DNA of 7,829 nt from Comamonadaceae bacterium (GTDB taxonomy: Bacteria; Pseudomonadota; Gammaproteobacteria; Burkholderiales; Burkholderiaceae_C): NCBI GenBank assembly GCA_947458415.1, contig CANGZG010000111.1, forward strand, positions 1 to 7,829, written 5' to 3'. Of the stretch, positions 1 to 6,867 are shown piece by piece. A model generated the notes under the pieces. It saw nothing but the letters and a program-made list of their open reading frames with translations. It was not told the origin of the DNA and did no database searches. Position 1 is the first letter of the stretch, and the number at the start of each line of letters is the position of its first letter. The position numbers and the translations under genes are program-made.

Positions 1-725
1 TCCACAGACAACGCTGAGGTTTCCAACTTCGTGGGCTCAGCAAGCGCTGCGTTCTCGGTATGGGGCTTGACAGGATCCAACCTCGGCTGGTTGTCTGCAG
101 TTGCAGCGCCATTCAAAGTCGCCGGGGCAGTGGCGAGCGACGCAGGTTCAGAAGCAGTTGCCACGGCTTGCGTCTTGACCTGTTCTGTTTTGACCGCTTG
201 GCTTGCAACTGGCTCGCGCGAATCAGCTGTTGGGGTTTGCTCTGTCGGGACAGACACACCAATGGGGTTCACCCATTCGGAAAATTTGGAAACGGGTATG
301 TCTTGGCTGGATTGCCAACCTGCAATTGCCAACAAACCAAAGGCCAACAACACGAACACGGAGAGCACACCGCCCAATCGGGCAGGACGGCGCACCACCG
401 AGGTGACCACATTGCCGCTGAGATTTTTTTCCGACAAACGAATGATGTCATCGATGACATTGGCTGGTGAGCGAGGCGCAGGTTCTTCGGCCATGGCTTT
501 CAAAGGCGCGCCCACTGGGGCAGGGTTCTCAAGCATGCGAATGACGCGACGCAAAGACTGCGATTTGATTTGAGGCGAGTAAAACAGGTTGTCGCCGCCG
601 TCTTCCAGTTGACGAATTTGACCCGCAGACAAATTGGCCATGGCAGCCAATTGAGCAATGTTCAAACCCGCAGCTTCTCGCAGGTCTCTCAAATGCTCAG
701 CGTCTTCGCGTTCTTTTTCTTCCAT
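1..725 (-). CDS. Partial membrane-anchored helix-turn-helix protein (RodZ-like topology), C-terminus outside window
   Basis: The frame is open from an ATG at 725 to the left edge, giving 241 residues and no stop, so the C-terminus is missing. Residues about 10-45 resemble an XRE/Cro-type helix-turn-helix (LRDLREAAGLNIAQLAAMA, then a recognition-helix-like LSAGQIRQLEDG). A positively charged stretch (VVRRPAR, 111-116) precedes one hydrophobic span at about 117-137. The remainder is rich in Ala, Thr, Pro, Gln and Val, as in a periplasmic linker. HTH, then one transmembrane helix, then a low-complexity linker is the architecture of RodZ-like proteins, but residues 46-66 (NLFYSPQIKSQSLRRVIRML) do not look like classical RodZ, so I give no symbol. 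No clear Shine-Dalgarno precedes the ATG; the next in-frame stop upstream is at 750-752, so the start cannot lie far away. The gene is divergent from the hydrolase. Function is inferred from topology only: DNA binding or morphogenesis scaffolding at the inner membrane. Confidence 0.75.
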   Translation of the reverse strand, partial: MEEKEREDAEHLRDLREAAGLNIAQLAAMANLSAGQIRQLEDGGDNLFYSPQIKSQSLRRVIRMLENPAPVGAPLKAMAEEPAPRSPANVIDDIIRLSEKNLSGNVVTSVVRRPARLGGVLSVFVLLAFGLLAIAGWQSSQDIPVSKFSEWVNPIGVSVPTEQTPTADSREPVASQAVKTEQVKTQAVATASEPASLATAPATLNGAATADNQPRLDPVKPHTENAALAEPTKLETSALSV

Positions 726-863
726 CAGTGGTTTGTCTGTGGCAAATAATCAAAAAATGTACTGTAATCAGAGAAATTAGTCCATGCTGATTTCCGCGAG
801 ATTTTAGTTACTTTAGTGATCTTTTTTCTGCCACTGTCCTGCTGTTTTGTTTTTCTCAGTCCC
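726..863. other. Divergent intergenic region with a spaced inverted repeat
   Basis: This 138-bp AT-rich gap separates the divergent HTH gene and hydrolase, so it should hold the promoters of both. I see no pair of -35/-10 boxes good enough to call. It contains a 6-bp inverted repeat, AATCAG at 766-771 and CTGATT at 787-792, with half-site centres 21 bp apart, about two helical turns. That spacing suits a dimeric regulator, but a 6-bp repeat can arise by chance. Oligo-T and oligo-A runs lie at 752-757 and 821-827. Confidence 0.3.
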
Positions 864-1631
864 ATGATGTCTTCCCTCCCCTCCCTCGAAGTGCGACAGA
901 TCGCACGTTCAAGCACGCTGGCGCCCCTTGTTTTCTTGCACGAAGGCTTGGGCTCGGTGGCCATGTGGTCCAGCCGCACCATGGATTGGCCTTTGGCTGT
1001 TTGCCAAGCAACAGAGCGTGCAGGCTTGTTGTATTCGCGCCTTGGCTATGGCAAATCCGACCCCATTCCCGATGTGCGCGGCACTGGTCGACTGGGGCCC
1101 GACTACATGCACCGCGAAGCGTGGGATGTGTTGCCTGCGCTGTTGAAAGCGCACGGCATCGCACAACCTGTGCTGCTGGGACACTCGGACGGTGCCACGA
1201 TTGCATTGCTGCATGCCGCCCGTCACACAGTGACCGCCACCATTGCCATGGCACCGCACTTGTGGGTGGAAGACATCAGCCTGCGTTCCATCACAGCGGC
1301 CAAAACGGCCTTTGAAGCAGGCGGCTTGCGACAGAAACTCTCGCGTTATCACGCGGATGTTGACGCTGCATTTTGGCAATGGAACGATGTTTGGTTGTCC
1401 GATGCCTTTCGAAGTTTTGACATTCGCCAAACATGCCAAGACATCACAACACCGGTGCTTGCCATGCAAGGGGTGGACGATATGTACGGCAGTTTGCGGC
1501 ATATCGAAGAATTGCAAACCCAAGGCCATGTTCAACGCGAGGTGCTGTCAGACTGCGGACATTCACCGCACCGAGACCAACCCACCCAAAGCCTCGAATC
1601 GGTCGCCGATTTTTTAAAACATTTACCCTGA
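864..1631 (+). CDS. Alpha/beta-fold hydrolase
   Basis: This is a complete 255-residue protein of the alpha/beta hydrolase superfamily, which contains serine hydrolases acting on esters, amides or C-C bonds. Numbering from the ATG at 864, the oxyanion-hole strand motif is HEGLGS (about 26-31). The nucleophile elbow is GHSDG with Ser108. The acid is probably Asp205 or Asp206 (GVDDMYG), and the catalytic His is His233 in CGHSPH. The HEGLGSVAMW, YSRLGYGKS and GHSDGATIALLHAAR segments are typical of a betaproteobacterial group sometimes found near aromatic-degradation genes; the substrate is unknown. No signal peptide follows the chosen start, so it is probably cytoplasmic. ATG864 and ATG867 are adjacent candidates; neither has a clear ribosome-binding site. 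The same frame extends upstream to a GTG at 816, which would add 16 hydrophobic residues; I consider that unlikely. The gene converges on the pseudouridine synthase, with 13 bp between stop codons. Confidence 0.85.
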   Translation: MMSSLPSLEVRQIARSSTLAPLVFLHEGLGSVAMWSSRTMDWPLAVCQATERAGLLYSRLGYGKSDPIPDVRGTGRLGPDYMHREAWDVLPALLKAHGIAQPVLLGHSDGATIALLHAARHTVTATIAMAPHLWVEDISLRSITAAKTAFEAGGLRQKLSRYHADVDAAFWQWNDVWLSDAFRSFDIRQTCQDITTPVLAMQGVDDMYGSLRHIEELQTQGHVQREVLSDCGHSPHRDQPTQSLESVADFLKHLP

Positions 1632-1650
1632 ACGTTTGGGGTGTTCAGGG
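1626..1650. terminator. Perfect hairpin shared by two convergent gene ends
   Basis: CCCTGAAC (1626-1633) and GTTCAGGG (1643-1650) form a perfect 8-bp stem around a 9-nt loop. The stem contains the TGA stop of the plus-strand hydrolase (1629-1631) in one arm and the stop of the minus-strand pseudouridine synthase (1645-1647) in the other. For leftward transcripts the stem is followed by an A/T-rich stretch with a TTTT run, giving a passable intrinsic terminator. For rightward transcripts no U-tract follows. The position between convergent genes supports a terminator role; efficiency is inferred. Confidence 0.5.
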
Positions 1651-2400
1651 CTTGCGTGTCAGCGATTCGAGTTCGTGCGCTGTCAGCCATCGCCATTGGC
1701 CAGGCGCCAATTCATCACCCAAGGTCATTTCGCCGATTTGACAACGGTGCAACTGCACCACCTTGTGGCCCGTGGCCGCCAGCATGCGTTTGACTTGGTG
1801 GTATTTGCCTTCCGTCAACGTCAATTGCATCTGGTGGGTTCCCGTCAGCACACAAGCAGCAGCCTAGACGGGTTTGGGGTCGTCATTCTACACCACCCCC
1901 TTCATGAGCTTGTCAACCACGGCTTCATTGAGCACGTCTTCCGTGCATAAGGCATACACCTTGGGCACATGGTGTTTGGGTGAACTCATGCGGTGAATGA
2001 ACTGTCCATCGTCGCTCAACAACAGCATGCCAGTGGTGTCTTGGTCTAACCGCCCCACGGCTTGCACACCTTGCAAGCCGGTCTTGGCAGGACGCTGTCG
2101 CAACGGCGTGGGCAACAACGAATACACGCTGGGCCAAGCCGATGGTTTGTGGGAACACTCGGTCCCTGCGGGTTTGTGCAAAAGCACATAGGCTTTTGCG
2201 TGGTACTGCCAAAGTATGCCTTGCACCATGAAGGCCATGGCTTGCGTGGCCTCCACCCGCGCGTCGGTGTCGATCACGTTGACCAATCCTGCACCCAAGT
2301 CAAATTTCACCAAGCCTTGCTGCACCAGACCCGCGCAAATGCGACGGGTACCAAAGCCTTGGGAATACAAAAGATCGGTCACCAATGAAGGTTGCGGCAT
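1645..2400 (-). pseudogene. rsuA: RsuA-family 16S rRNA pseudouridine synthase interrupted by two in-frame TAG codons
   Basis: RsuA-family enzymes convert a specific uridine of 16S rRNA (U516 in E. coli) to pseudouridine. From the ATG at 2400 the frame has 252 codons and would be near the usual length of about 230-250. Residues 3-40 resemble an S4-like RNA-binding domain. The catalytic loop GRLDQDTTG (116-124) carries the presumed nucleophile Asp119, preceded by LLHKPAGTECS (73-83) and followed by HRMSSPKHHVPKVY. The C-terminal family motif LTEGKYHQVKRMLAA and the IGEM..G.LAPGQWRWL ending are also present. Codons 171 (1888-1890) and 179 (1864-1866) are both TAG in this same frame, flanking NDDPKPV. 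Homology continues on both sides without a frameshift, so these are nonsense codons replacing sense codons. The upstream piece ends before the EGKYHQVKRM motif and is unlikely to be active alone; a GTG at 1851 opens the downstream piece. Pseudogene, readthrough and sequencing error are all possible. A GTG at 2409 would extend the N-terminus by three residues. Confidence 0.75.
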
Positions 2401-2459
2401 GTCAAACACGTATCAAAAGGGGCTGAGGGACATTGAGCGTAAGCGTTAAAGTATGCCCC

Positions 2460-3533
2460 ATGGAAAACATCGACGTCATGGTTCTGCGCTCGTTGCGCAA
2501 TTGGCGGCTCGCCGGGCAACGTGCCTTGCTGGCCACTGTGGTCCGCACCTGGGGTTCATCTCCGCGCCCGATCGGCTCCATCATGGCGCTGTGCGAAACC
2601 GGTGCAGTGGTGGGCTCGGTGTCAGGTGGTTGCATCGAAGACGATTTGATTTACAGGTTCACCCAAGCCTATGCTGGCGGACAGTCATTGGGAGAAACAC
2701 AAACCATTCCCAGCGGCGCACCGCAACGGGTGAAATATGGCATTACCGCAGACGAAGCTCATCGGTTTGGATTGCCTTGCGGCGGTACGCTGGAATTGCT
2801 GTTGGAGTTTGACCCCGATGCAAGGCAGTTAGAGCAGTTGGTGTTGTCGCTTGAACAAGGTCAGTTGATGCAACGCACCACGTTGCTGAGCGATGGTGCT
2901 GTCAACTTACAAACCAGCGAAACGCCCACCGAACTCCATATCGATGACACCCGACTGATCAACACATTTGGCCCTGAATACCGCATGCTGTTGATCGGTG
3001 CGGGTCAACTCACCGAGTACTTGGCCACCATGGCTTTGTTCAATGGGTTTGCGGTGACCGTGTGCGACCCGCGCGAAGAATACAGTGGTGCTTGGTCTGT
3101 GGCTAACGTCACCCTCACCAACGACATGCCAGACGACGTGGTGCAAAGCTTTCGCCCTGACCGCCGCAGTTGCGTGATTGCACTCACGCACGACCCGAAA
3201 TTGGATGATTTGGCTTTGCTCGAAGCCTTGGACACGGATGCGTTTTATGTGGGCGCCATTGGTTCGCGGCGTAACAATGAAGCTCGGCACCAACGCATGG
3301 TCGACCACTTAGGCAAAACAGACGAGGAATTGAAACGACTGCGTGGCCCCATTGGCATTTACATTGGCAGCAAAACGCCTGCTGAGATTGCCGTCAGCAT
3401 CATGGCCGAGGTGCTCGCCGTGAAAAACAATGTGCCTTTGCCGCGTGACATGGACGTGGCGCATGCGAAAAACACGCAAGAGATTGCACACAACGATCCA
3501 GGGGTGTTGGTCTGCGGCATTCGCCAAGCATGA
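2460..3533 (+). CDS. XdhC/CoxI-family molybdoenzyme maturation protein
   Basis: This complete 357-residue protein belongs to the XdhC/CoxI family. Characterised members bind molybdenum cofactor, promote its sulfuration and deliver it to xanthine dehydrogenase-type or CO dehydrogenase-type hydroxylases in the cytoplasm. The N-terminal XdhC domain shows GSSPRPIGS (about 32-40) and GSVSGGCIEDD (52-62), which contains the conserved Cys58, then LPCGGTLELL (106-115). The C-terminal Rossmann-like domain begins near MLLIGAGQLTEYLA (176-189) and continues with THDPKLDD (243-250), YVGAIGSRRN (263-272) and GIYIGSKTPAEIA (299-311). ATG2460 was chosen because the longer frame would need a TTG at 2433 and adds residues with no family resemblance. 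No strong ribosome-binding site is visible. It is divergent from the pseudouridine synthase with a 59-bp gap and convergent with ApbE. No molybdoenzyme gene is in the window, so its client cannot be named. CoxI-like or XdhC-like assignment is left open. Confidence 0.9.
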   Translation: MENIDVMVLRSLRNWRLAGQRALLATVVRTWGSSPRPIGSIMALCETGAVVGSVSGGCIEDDLIYRFTQAYAGGQSLGETQTIPSGAPQRVKYGITADEAHRFGLPCGGTLELLLEFDPDARQLEQLVLSLEQGQLMQRTTLLSDGAVNLQTSETPTELHIDDTRLINTFGPEYRMLLIGAGQLTEYLATMALFNGFAVTVCDPREEYSGAWSVANVTLTNDMPDDVVQSFRPDRRSCVIALTHDPKLDDLALLEALDTDAFYVGAIGSRRNNEARHQRMVDHLGKTDEELKRLRGPIGIYIGSKTPAEIAVSIMAEVLAVKNNVPLPRDMDVAHAKNTQEIAHNDPGVLVCGIRQA

Positions 3534-3576
3534 CCGACCTCTTCTCGTCAACCATTCACATGCGGCGGTGATTCTG

Positions 3577-4590
3577 TCAGCCCAGTGAATGCGTCTTCTC
3601 AGGCGACCACCATTCGCCCTGCTTGTTCTGCAACACCACATCCACTTGCCAAGCACGGGCGGTTCGTGCCACCCACTGTGGCGGACACATGAAAAACACC
3701 TTGGTCAAAGCATCAGCCAGCGCGCATGATGGCGCCATCACACTCACGCTGGACCAATAACGCGGGGAGTCACCCGTCTGCGGATCGAAAATATGGTGGT
3801 GCAAACGGTCTGGTGTGAACGTGGTGTGTGCATCTGAAGAAGTCGCCATCGCCAAACCGTTGGGCAAAGTCACCGCACGCTGGTCTTTAGCGCCAAGTGT
3901 GCTTTCGATACCCAGTCGCCAAGCGTGTTGATCTGGGGCCTGCCCCAGCGTGGTGGTCTCGCCTGTGTCTATCAAGGCATGCATGACGCCATGCGACTGC
4001 AACACGGCACGCACCAAATCTGCCGCATAACCTTGGGCGATGCCATTGAGAGACACCCCCATGCCTTTGGTGTTTAACCGAATGGCATGGGGGCTTGCCT
4101 CCACTGCACGCCAATTGACCAAATGCAACTGACGTCGCAAGCGGTGTTTGTCGGCCACAGCACCTGAGGCTTGCGCTTGCGACCACAGTGTCCACAAAGG
4201 TTGCACTGTGACATCAAACGCACCCCGACTGCGGGCTGCGACGTGTTGTGCCAAACGCATCACCGACAGCAATTGGGCCGATGGATTCAACAGCATGCCG
4301 TCACGGTTCAAGCGAGAGACAGCGCTGTCAGGGTTGAACAAACTCATGTCCGCTTCCACACGGCGAATGGCTTTGACAGCGTCGTTCAACGCCGCATCCA
4401 AACGGTGGGCATCGGCATGCGCGGCACGCAGCCACAAGGTGGTGCCAAACCCGGTCAATGCGCGTTCACGCCACACCAACCGATCTGCGTCCCGCGAAGA
4501 CGCCCAACCAGCGTTCGCGGTGGGGCCTGACAAGCCATTGAGCAACGCGCCTGCGCCCCAGCCCAAACATTGACGGCGTGTGGTGCTCAT
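3577..4590 (-). CDS. apbE: FAD:protein FMN transferase (ApbE/NosX type) with Tat-like signal
   Basis: ApbE-family enzymes use FAD to attach FMN covalently to Thr/Ser of client flavoproteins in the periplasm, with Mg2+. The 337-residue length is normal. The N-terminus, STTRRQCLGWGAGALLNGL, is a twin-arginine-like signal, as in NosX. Family motifs follow: FGTTLWLR (48-55), RVEADMSLFNPDSAVSRLN (77-95), GAFDVTVQPLW (123-133), GVSLNGIAQGYAADLV (178-193), an Asp-containing LIDTGETTTLG (206-216), HIFDPQTG (266-273) and the metal-site region CALADALTKVFF (289-300). The segment 208-213 (DTGETT) departs from the more usual G-G-[DE]. The start codon overlaps the upstream NosR-like stop (ATGA), and a good Shine-Dalgarno, GAGGTGA (plus-strand bases 4595-4601), lies just upstream inside that gene, so the pair is almost certainly cotranscribed and translationally coupled. 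The NosR-like protein is the obvious client. NosX and NirX are the equivalent proteins in denitrification clusters. Confidence 0.93.
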   Translation of the reverse strand: MSTTRRQCLGWGAGALLNGLSGPTANAGWASSRDADRLVWRERALTGFGTTLWLRAAHADAHRLDAALNDAVKAIRRVEADMSLFNPDSAVSRLNRDGMLLNPSAQLLSVMRLAQHVAARSRGAFDVTVQPLWTLWSQAQASGAVADKHRLRRQLHLVNWRAVEASPHAIRLNTKGMGVSLNGIAQGYAADLVRAVLQSHGVMHALIDTGETTTLGQAPDQHAWRLGIESTLGAKDQRAVTLPNGLAMATSSDAHTTFTPDRLHHHIFDPQTGDSPRYWSSVSVMAPSCALADALTKVFFMCPPQWVARTARAWQVDVVLQNKQGEWWSPEKTHSLG

Positions 4591-6752
4591 GCGGTCACCT
4601 CGGGTTGAATCGGAATAAAGCGGCTGCCATCCTTGCGTTGCTGAATGAGTGGCAAGCAGCGTTGGTCATCTTGGTAGATGGACACACAATCCAAGCATTG
4701 GAAACATTCGCTGTAATTGACCTCACCTTGCTTGTCAATGGCCTGGTATTCACAACGATGACGGCAGGTCTGGCAAGGCGTCCCACACGCTTGTCGCCGA
4801 GGTATCCAAGACCAGCGTTGCAACACATTGGTCGCGGCCAATGCCGCACCCAAAGGACAGATGTACCGGCAGTAGCCCCTGTACACAAACACGCTCAGTC
4901 CCAAGCAAAACACCGCCCAAGCGATGTAAGGCCAGTCGCGCACAAAGTACAAACTGATGGCGGTTTTGAAGGGTTCGATCTCCACGGCCACTTCTGCCAT
5001 GGACGGAGAAAACCAAACGCTTCCCAATATGAACACCAGCAACCCGTACTTGATCCATTTGAGCTTTCGGTCAATGGCGGTTTTCAGGCGACGGCGGCGC
5101 ATACCGATGGCCGGTGTCAGCATGCTGATGAGTTCTTGCAAAGCCCCGAACGGACACAACCATCCACAGAATGTCCCTCTGCCCCACACCAGCAAAGTGC
5201 CCGCCACGAACACCCACAAGATCACCGTCATCGGGTCGTTCATGAAAAAGCCCAAGTCACCACCGTGTCGCAATTCGTCCAATGACGCGGTGATGTTGAC
5301 GATGGTTAACTGGCCTTGCGCATACCAGCCGATGAAGCCCAAGGTGAACAGCAAATACGCGCTGCGCAACCACTTCAACGATGTGCTGTTGGCACTGGTG
5401 CGTTTTTGCATGACCAATCCCGCTGTCAACACCACCAAGCCCAAGACCAACGCCAAAATTTCACCCGCACGCGATTGCCATGTACTGACCCATTCGAACT
5501 CGGTCAAATCGGTGTCAATCAGTCCGTACCATGCAGCCCGCCAGCCATGGAATGAATAACTCAAAGGAAATGTGGTGTTCGCCACTTGGTTGACATAGCT
5601 GCCAAACCTGCGTCCCCATTTCAAATCCAGTTCAAATGCCGCAGCAGGGTCCAGCGGCGTGGCGTTGTCGGCAATGAAGAAATACGCGCGCGTGGTTTCC
5701 GGATACCCGGGCACCCGCAAGCCCTTGTCATAAGACATCAAACGCAATTTCAATACTTGTCCGTTTTGCTTGACCTCAAACGGCAAATCTTCCTGAACCC
5801 GCTGGCTTTCATAATTCATGCGTGCCATCGGGCCGGACTCGGTCACCAACAAGGCGTGCGACTGGCGGCGGTTCGTGCTGAGCAAACGCCAGCCATCGCT
5901 GTCCAACAGATTACGGCCAATCGAGGGCAAGCTCACCAGTGACACGTGAAGTTTGAGTGCCACTTCGTCAGGATTGGCGGCGGCCAACTTGTCCGTCCCT
6001 GCAGCCTTGGTCCCCGCAAAGGCCTGTTCAATCTCTCCCCGCGTCAACACATGCTCGCTGACCATGCCGCGCGAGCGCAGGGTGTCCCAAGACAAGGGCG
6101 CAAATTTTTCGTTGAGCGGTTTTTGTCTGACGCCAGAGGCAGCCGCGCCAGCCAGCATGCCATTGGCTTGCGCTTCTGCATGCGCCATGGCCACCGAGGC
6201 GGCGGACAGCACAATCGTTTTGTCAATCGCTTTGGCTGTGACGGTGCCGGCTTGCACGCCGTGCAGCGCGGCATACTTCTCGTCTCTTCGAGGGGTTGCC
6301 GTGTGTGCAAATATTTGAATGTTGTGCTGCGTGGACAAGCCCGCATACTGCGCTGCGAATTGGGTCAATTTGGCAATGCCGGCTTCGGACCGAAACAATG
6401 GCTCTTTGTGGTCCAGCAATTTCGATTCAAGGTAATTGCCCTGCAAATCCATGACCACCATCACATTGATGGGTTTGCCGCCATAACCCCGCACGGGTTC
6501 GAAATCAACCGTTTCAAACACATAGGCTTTGAGGGTCGGCTTGGCATCCGGGTCAGCCGGGTCTTTGACAAACAAAGGCCACACGGGCAAGTTGGGTTGA
6601 ATGTCGCCGACGATGTACTGGGATGCAAACAGTTGGTCAATGTCAGACTTGACCAACATGCCCGCGTTTGTTGCTGCATGGAACACACACAACACCCACC
6701 ATGCACCGAATCGGCAACCCAACCGCCATAAACACTTCAAAGACATACGCAT
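4587..6752 (-). CDS. nosR: NosR/NirI-family membrane flavo-iron-sulfur protein
   Basis: This 721-residue protein matches NosR in length and layout. NosR is an inner-membrane protein needed for nitrous oxide reductase expression and for electron supply to NosZ. Residues about 12-27 are a hydrophobic signal/anchor. A periplasmic FMN-binding domain follows (about 80-190), with GVQAGTVTA at 165-173; Thr170 is the likely FMN attachment site. Membrane spans are visible at about 431-448, 463-482, 508-524, 567-582 and 606-625. The cytoplasmic polyferredoxin-like loops hold FCGWLCPFGALQE (Cys529, Cys533) and YCRYICPLGA (Cys628, Cys632). The C-terminal part holds CGTPCQTCRHRC (Cys656, 660, 663, 667) and CFQCLDC (Cys683, 686, 689) plus Cys699, enough for two [4Fe-4S] clusters. 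ATG6752 was chosen, with GTAGG eight bases before it; ATG6746 is an alternative. It overlaps apbE by 4 bp. nosZ and nosDFYL are not adjacent. NirI or another NosR-like electron-transfer role is the main alternative. Confidence 0.9.
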   Translation of the reverse strand: MRMSLKCLWRLGCRFGAWWVLCVFHAATNAGMLVKSDIDQLFASQYIVGDIQPNLPVWPLFVKDPADPDAKPTLKAYVFETVDFEPVRGYGGKPINVMVVMDLQGNYLESKLLDHKEPLFRSEAGIAKLTQFAAQYAGLSTQHNIQIFAHTATPRRDEKYAALHGVQAGTVTAKAIDKTIVLSAASVAMAHAEAQANGMLAGAAASGVRQKPLNEKFAPLSWDTLRSRGMVSEHVLTRGEIEQAFAGTKAAGTDKLAAANPDEVALKLHVSLVSLPSIGRNLLDSDGWRLLSTNRRQSHALLVTESGPMARMNYESQRVQEDLPFEVKQNGQVLKLRLMSYDKGLRVPGYPETTRAYFFIADNATPLDPAAAFELDLKWGRRFGSYVNQVANTTFPLSYSFHGWRAAWYGLIDTDLTEFEWVSTWQSRAGEILALVLGLVVLTAGLVMQKRTSANSTSLKWLRSAYLLFTLGFIGWYAQGQLTIVNITASLDELRHGGDLGFFMNDPMTVILWVFVAGTLLVWGRGTFCGWLCPFGALQELISMLTPAIGMRRRRLKTAIDRKLKWIKYGLLVFILGSVWFSPSMAEVAVEIEPFKTAISLYFVRDWPYIAWAVFCLGLSVFVYRGYCRYICPLGAALAATNVLQRWSWIPRRQACGTPCQTCRHRCEYQAIDKQGEVNYSECFQCLDCVSIYQDDQRCLPLIQQRKDGSRFIPIQPEVTA

Positions 6753-6768
6753 CCCATGAACCTACGGA

Positions 6769-6796
6769 TTTATAACACTGATGCGTATAGGGTTAA
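6769..6796 (-). promoter_or_regulatory. Possible sigma70-type promoter for the nosR-apbE pair
   Basis: On the minus strand TTAACC (6791-6796) and TATAAA (6769-6774) are separated by 16 bp, matching 4/6 and 5/6 of the sigma70 consensus. The predicted transcription start would fall only about 10 bases before ATG6752, which makes the leader very short and lowers confidence. I looked for an FNR/Dnr-type TTGAT-N4-ATCAA box, expected for a denitrification gene, and found none in 6753-6867. Confidence 0.3.
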
Positions 6797-6842
6797 CCAC
6801 TGCCACAGGCGGTGACTGGTCATATGGGGGACTGCCATCGGA

Positions 6843-6859
6843 CGCTGAGAGGGTCAGCG
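6843..6859 (-). terminator. Short hairpin just after galU
   Basis: CGCTGA (6843-6848) and TCAGCG (6854-6859) form a perfect 6-bp stem with a 5-nt loop, eight bases past the galU stop in the direction of transcription. No U-tract follows on the minus strand, so it is a poor intrinsic terminator and could equally be a 3'-end stabilising stem. If it leaks, galU and nosR-apbE, 115 bp apart on the same strand, could be partly cotranscribed. Confidence 0.3.
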
Positions 6860-6867
6860 CAGAGGGG

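Noticed and set aside
31..573. 180-codon plus-strand frame near the left edge
   Set aside because: The opposite strand encodes a coherent HTH plus transmembrane protein open to the window edge; the plus frame has no recognisable features.
816..863. N-terminal extension of the hydrolase from a GTG, giving a hydrophobic IFFLPLSCCFVFLSP stretch like a signal peptide
   Set aside because: It lacks a basic n-region, there is no ribosome-binding site, and family similarity begins after the ATG pair at 864/867.
725..982. 85-codon minus-strand frame ending in an ATGA overlap with the HTH gene
   Set aside because: It lies mostly antisense to the hydrolase N-terminus, shows no recognisable domain, and looks like chance openness in AT-rich intergenic DNA.
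1864..1890. Frameshift as the cause of the split pseudouridine synthase
   Set aside because: Both halves are in the same reading frame (start positions 2400 and 1851 agree modulo 3), so only nonsense codons separate them.
3530..3571. 13-codon frame whose ATG overlaps the XdhC stop (ATGA), resembling the start of a coupled downstream gene
   Set aside because: It stops after MTDLFSSTIHMRR and runs into the convergent apbE end; too short to support as a gene or remnant.
5946..6731. 261-codon plus-strand frame opposite nosR
   Set aside because: It is a shadow of the NosR-like gene with no recognisable motif; the same applies to 4578-5285.
6753..6867. FNR/Dnr-type operator upstream of nosR
   Set aside because: No TTGAT-N4-ATCAA or close variant is present on either strand.
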